This document shows, one piece after another, positions 62,001 through 64,000 of a DNA stretch of 64,000 bases. The notes below the pieces were generated by a model. The model had not been told where the DNA came from, ran no database searches, and saw only the letters and a list, made by a program, of their open reading frames with translations. Origin of the DNA: Strigamia acuminata. Taxonomy: Eukaryota; Arthropoda; Chilopoda; Geophilomorpha; Linotaeniidae. Where the stretch lies: contig CASHSZ010000036.1 of the NCBI GenBank assembly GCA_949358305.1, positions 1 through 64,000 on the forward strand, read 5' to 3'. Position 1 is the first letter of the stretch; every line of letters starts with the position of its first letter. A program made the position numbers and the translations under genes.

Positions 62001-64000
62001 CCACAAGTCCAATGTCTCTGAATGTTCAGAAATAGTGTTTAAACCTTAGTAGAAGGCTCCAATGTAAGTTTTAGAAACATCCAACCGATGATTTGGGAGA
62101 ATAGACTTTTGATCTCATCACAGTTGACTTAGCACAAACACCACAAGACCAATGTCTCTGAATGTTCAGAAATAGTGTTTAAACCTTAGTAGAAGGCTCC
62201 AATGTAAGTTTTAGAAACATTTAACCGATGATTTGGGAGAATAGACTTTTGATCTCATCACAGTTGACTTAGCACAAACACCACAAGACCAATGTCTCTG
62301 AATGTTCAGAAATAGTGTTTAAACCTTAGTAGAAGGCTCCAATGTAAGTTTTAGAAACATTCAACCGATGATTTGGGAGAATAGACTTTTGATCTCATCA
62401 CAGTTGACTTAGCACAAACACCACAAGACCAATGTCTCTGAATGTTCAGAAATAGTGTTTAAACCTTAGTAGAAGGCTCCAATGTAAGTTTTAGAAACAT
62501 CCAACCAATGATTTGGGAGAATAGACTTTTGATCTCATCACAGTTGACTTAGCACAAACACCACAAGACCAATGTCTCTGAATGTTCAGAAATAGTGTTT
62601 AAACCTTAGTAGAAGGCTCCAATGTAAGTTTTAGAAACATCCAACCAATGATTTGGGAGAATAGACTTTTGATCTCATCACAGTTGACTTAGCACAAACA
62701 CCACAAGTCCAATGTCTCTGAATGTTCAGAAATAGTGTTTAAACCTTAGTAGAAGCCTTCAATATAAGTTTTAGCAACACCCAAGCATTAAATTTTGAAA
62801 AAAAAATTTTGAGCTCATTTTACATCGCAGTTGACTTAGCACAAACACCACAAGACCAATGTCTCTGAATGTTCAGAAATAGTGTTTAAACCTTAGTAGA
62901 AGCCTTCAATATAAGTTTTAGCAACACCTAAGCAATAAATTTTGAAAAAAAAATTTTGAGCTCATTTTACATCGCAGTTGACTTAGCACAAACACCACAA
63001 GTCCAATGTCTCTGAATGTTCAGAAATAGTGTTTAAACCTTAGTAGAAGGCTCCAATGTAAGTTTTAGAAACATTCAACCGATGATTTGGGAGAATAGAC
63101 TTTTGATCTCATCATAGTTGACTTAGCACAAACACCATAAGACCAATGTCTCTGAATGTTCAGAAATAGTGTTTAAACCTTAGTAGAAGGCTCCAATGTA
63201 AGTTTTAGAAACATCCAACCGATGATTTGGGAGAATAGACTTTGATCTCATCACAGTTGACTTAGCACAAACACCACAAGACCAATGTCTCTGAATGTTC
63301 AGAAATAGTGTTTAAACCTTAGTAGAAGCCTTCAATGTAAGTTTTAGCAACATCCAAGCAATGATTTGGGAGAATAGACTTTTGATCTCATCACAGTTAC
63401 TTAGCACAAACACCACAAGTCCAATGTCTCTGAATGTTCAGAAATAGTGTTTAAACCTTAGTAGAAGGCTCCAATGTAAGTTTTAGAAACATTTAACCGA
63501 TGATTTGGGAGAATAGACTTTTGATCTCATCACAGTTGACTTAGCACAAACACCACAAGACCAATGTCTCTGAATGTTCAGAAATAGTGTTTAAACCTTA
63601 GTAGAAGGCTCCAATGTAAGTTTTATAACATTTAACCGATGATTTGGGAGAATAGACTTTTGATCTCATCACAGTTGACTTAGCACAAACACCACAAGAC
63701 CAATGTCTCTGAATGTTCAGAAATAGTGTTTAAACCTTAGTAGAAGGCTCCAATGTAAGTTTTAGAAACATCCAACGAATGATTTGGGAGAATAAACTTT
63801 TGATCTCATCACAGTTGACTTAGCACAAACACCACAAGTCTAATGTCTCTGAATGTTCAGAAATAGTGTTTAAACCTTAGTAGAAGCCTTCAATATAAGT
63901 TTTAGCAACACCCAAGCATTAAATTTTGAAAAAAAAATTTTGAGCTCATTTCACATCGCAGTTGACTTAGCACAAACACCACAAGACCAATGTCTCTGAA

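Larger units (their letters stand above)
52497..64000. repeat. Satellite array, right part
   Basis: The same 140-bp family continues in the same orientation to the right edge, roughly 80 monomers by length. It resumes with a class-B monomer (CACCTAAGCAATAAATTTTG, CATTTTACATCGC). 52497-53664 matches 62833-64000 at an offset of 10336 bp, apart from ATAAGATTAATG at about 52802 where the other copy has ATAAGACCAATG. 59.6-62.7 kb repeats 42.6-45.7 kb. Near 59.1-59.3 kb are two monomers with AAGTCTAATG followed by mixed A/B second halves not seen elsewhere. No gene is present. Confidence 0.97.

Noticed and set aside
1-64000. tRNA, rRNA or telomeric repeat origin of the satellite
   Set aside because: No cloverleaf-like arms, rRNA-like segments, TTAGG or TTAGGG runs were seen in the monomers or at the edges.

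Overview
The window is almost entirely satellite DNA: a tandem array of about 140-bp monomers (37% GC, counted on the first monomer) fills 1-45710 and 52497-64000. One complete LTR retrotransposon of the BEL/Pao type interrupts it at 45711-52496. BEL/Pao elements are known only from animals, so this is a metazoan genome, most likely an invertebrate. The sequence does not allow a species call. I see no host protein gene, tRNA, rRNA, CRISPR array or telomeric repeat. The setting is constitutive heterochromatin; a centromeric or pericentromeric location is an inference.

The satellite has several levels of order. All monomers share a nearly invariant first half (about positions 1-70, starting TGACTTAGCA). 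They differ in the second half, which falls into discrete classes. Class A is 140 bp, with a 139-bp form carrying TTTTATAACAT. Class B is 147-148 bp, with an A-tract and GAGCTC. Class C is a 140-bp form that mixes A and B features. The classes follow fixed orders that make higher-order repeats (HORs). The clearest is a 28-monomer HOR of 3943 bp, present twice in tandem (4799-8741 and 8742-12684). It is followed by shortened 20-mer (2810 bp) and 14-mer (1962 bp) versions. Farther right are a mosaic region, a 9-mer (1272 bp), two 11-mers (1552 bp each), and a 707-bp five-monomer cassette that recurs five times. Blocks with the same private variants recur tens of kilobases apart, for example 42.6-45.7 kb with 59.6-62.7 kb.

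The retrotransposon lies on the minus strand. It has two LTRs of 1506 bp in which I find no difference, TG...CA ends, a 4-bp GACT target duplication (5 bp if read as GACTT), a candidate tRNA primer-binding site, a leader of about 1.07 kb and one open frame of 891 codons. That frame encodes a BEL/Pao Gag (DUF1759-like region and three zinc knuckles), then a retropepsin-like region (DUF1758-like) whose active-site motif reads DPGS, then about 265 residues I cannot assign. Reverse transcriptase, RNase H and integrase are absent, so the element looks non-autonomous yet recently inserted. The duplicate of its flanking satellite at 59.6-64 kb is an empty-site paralogue. That copy contains one 147-bp B monomer that is missing at the insertion point.
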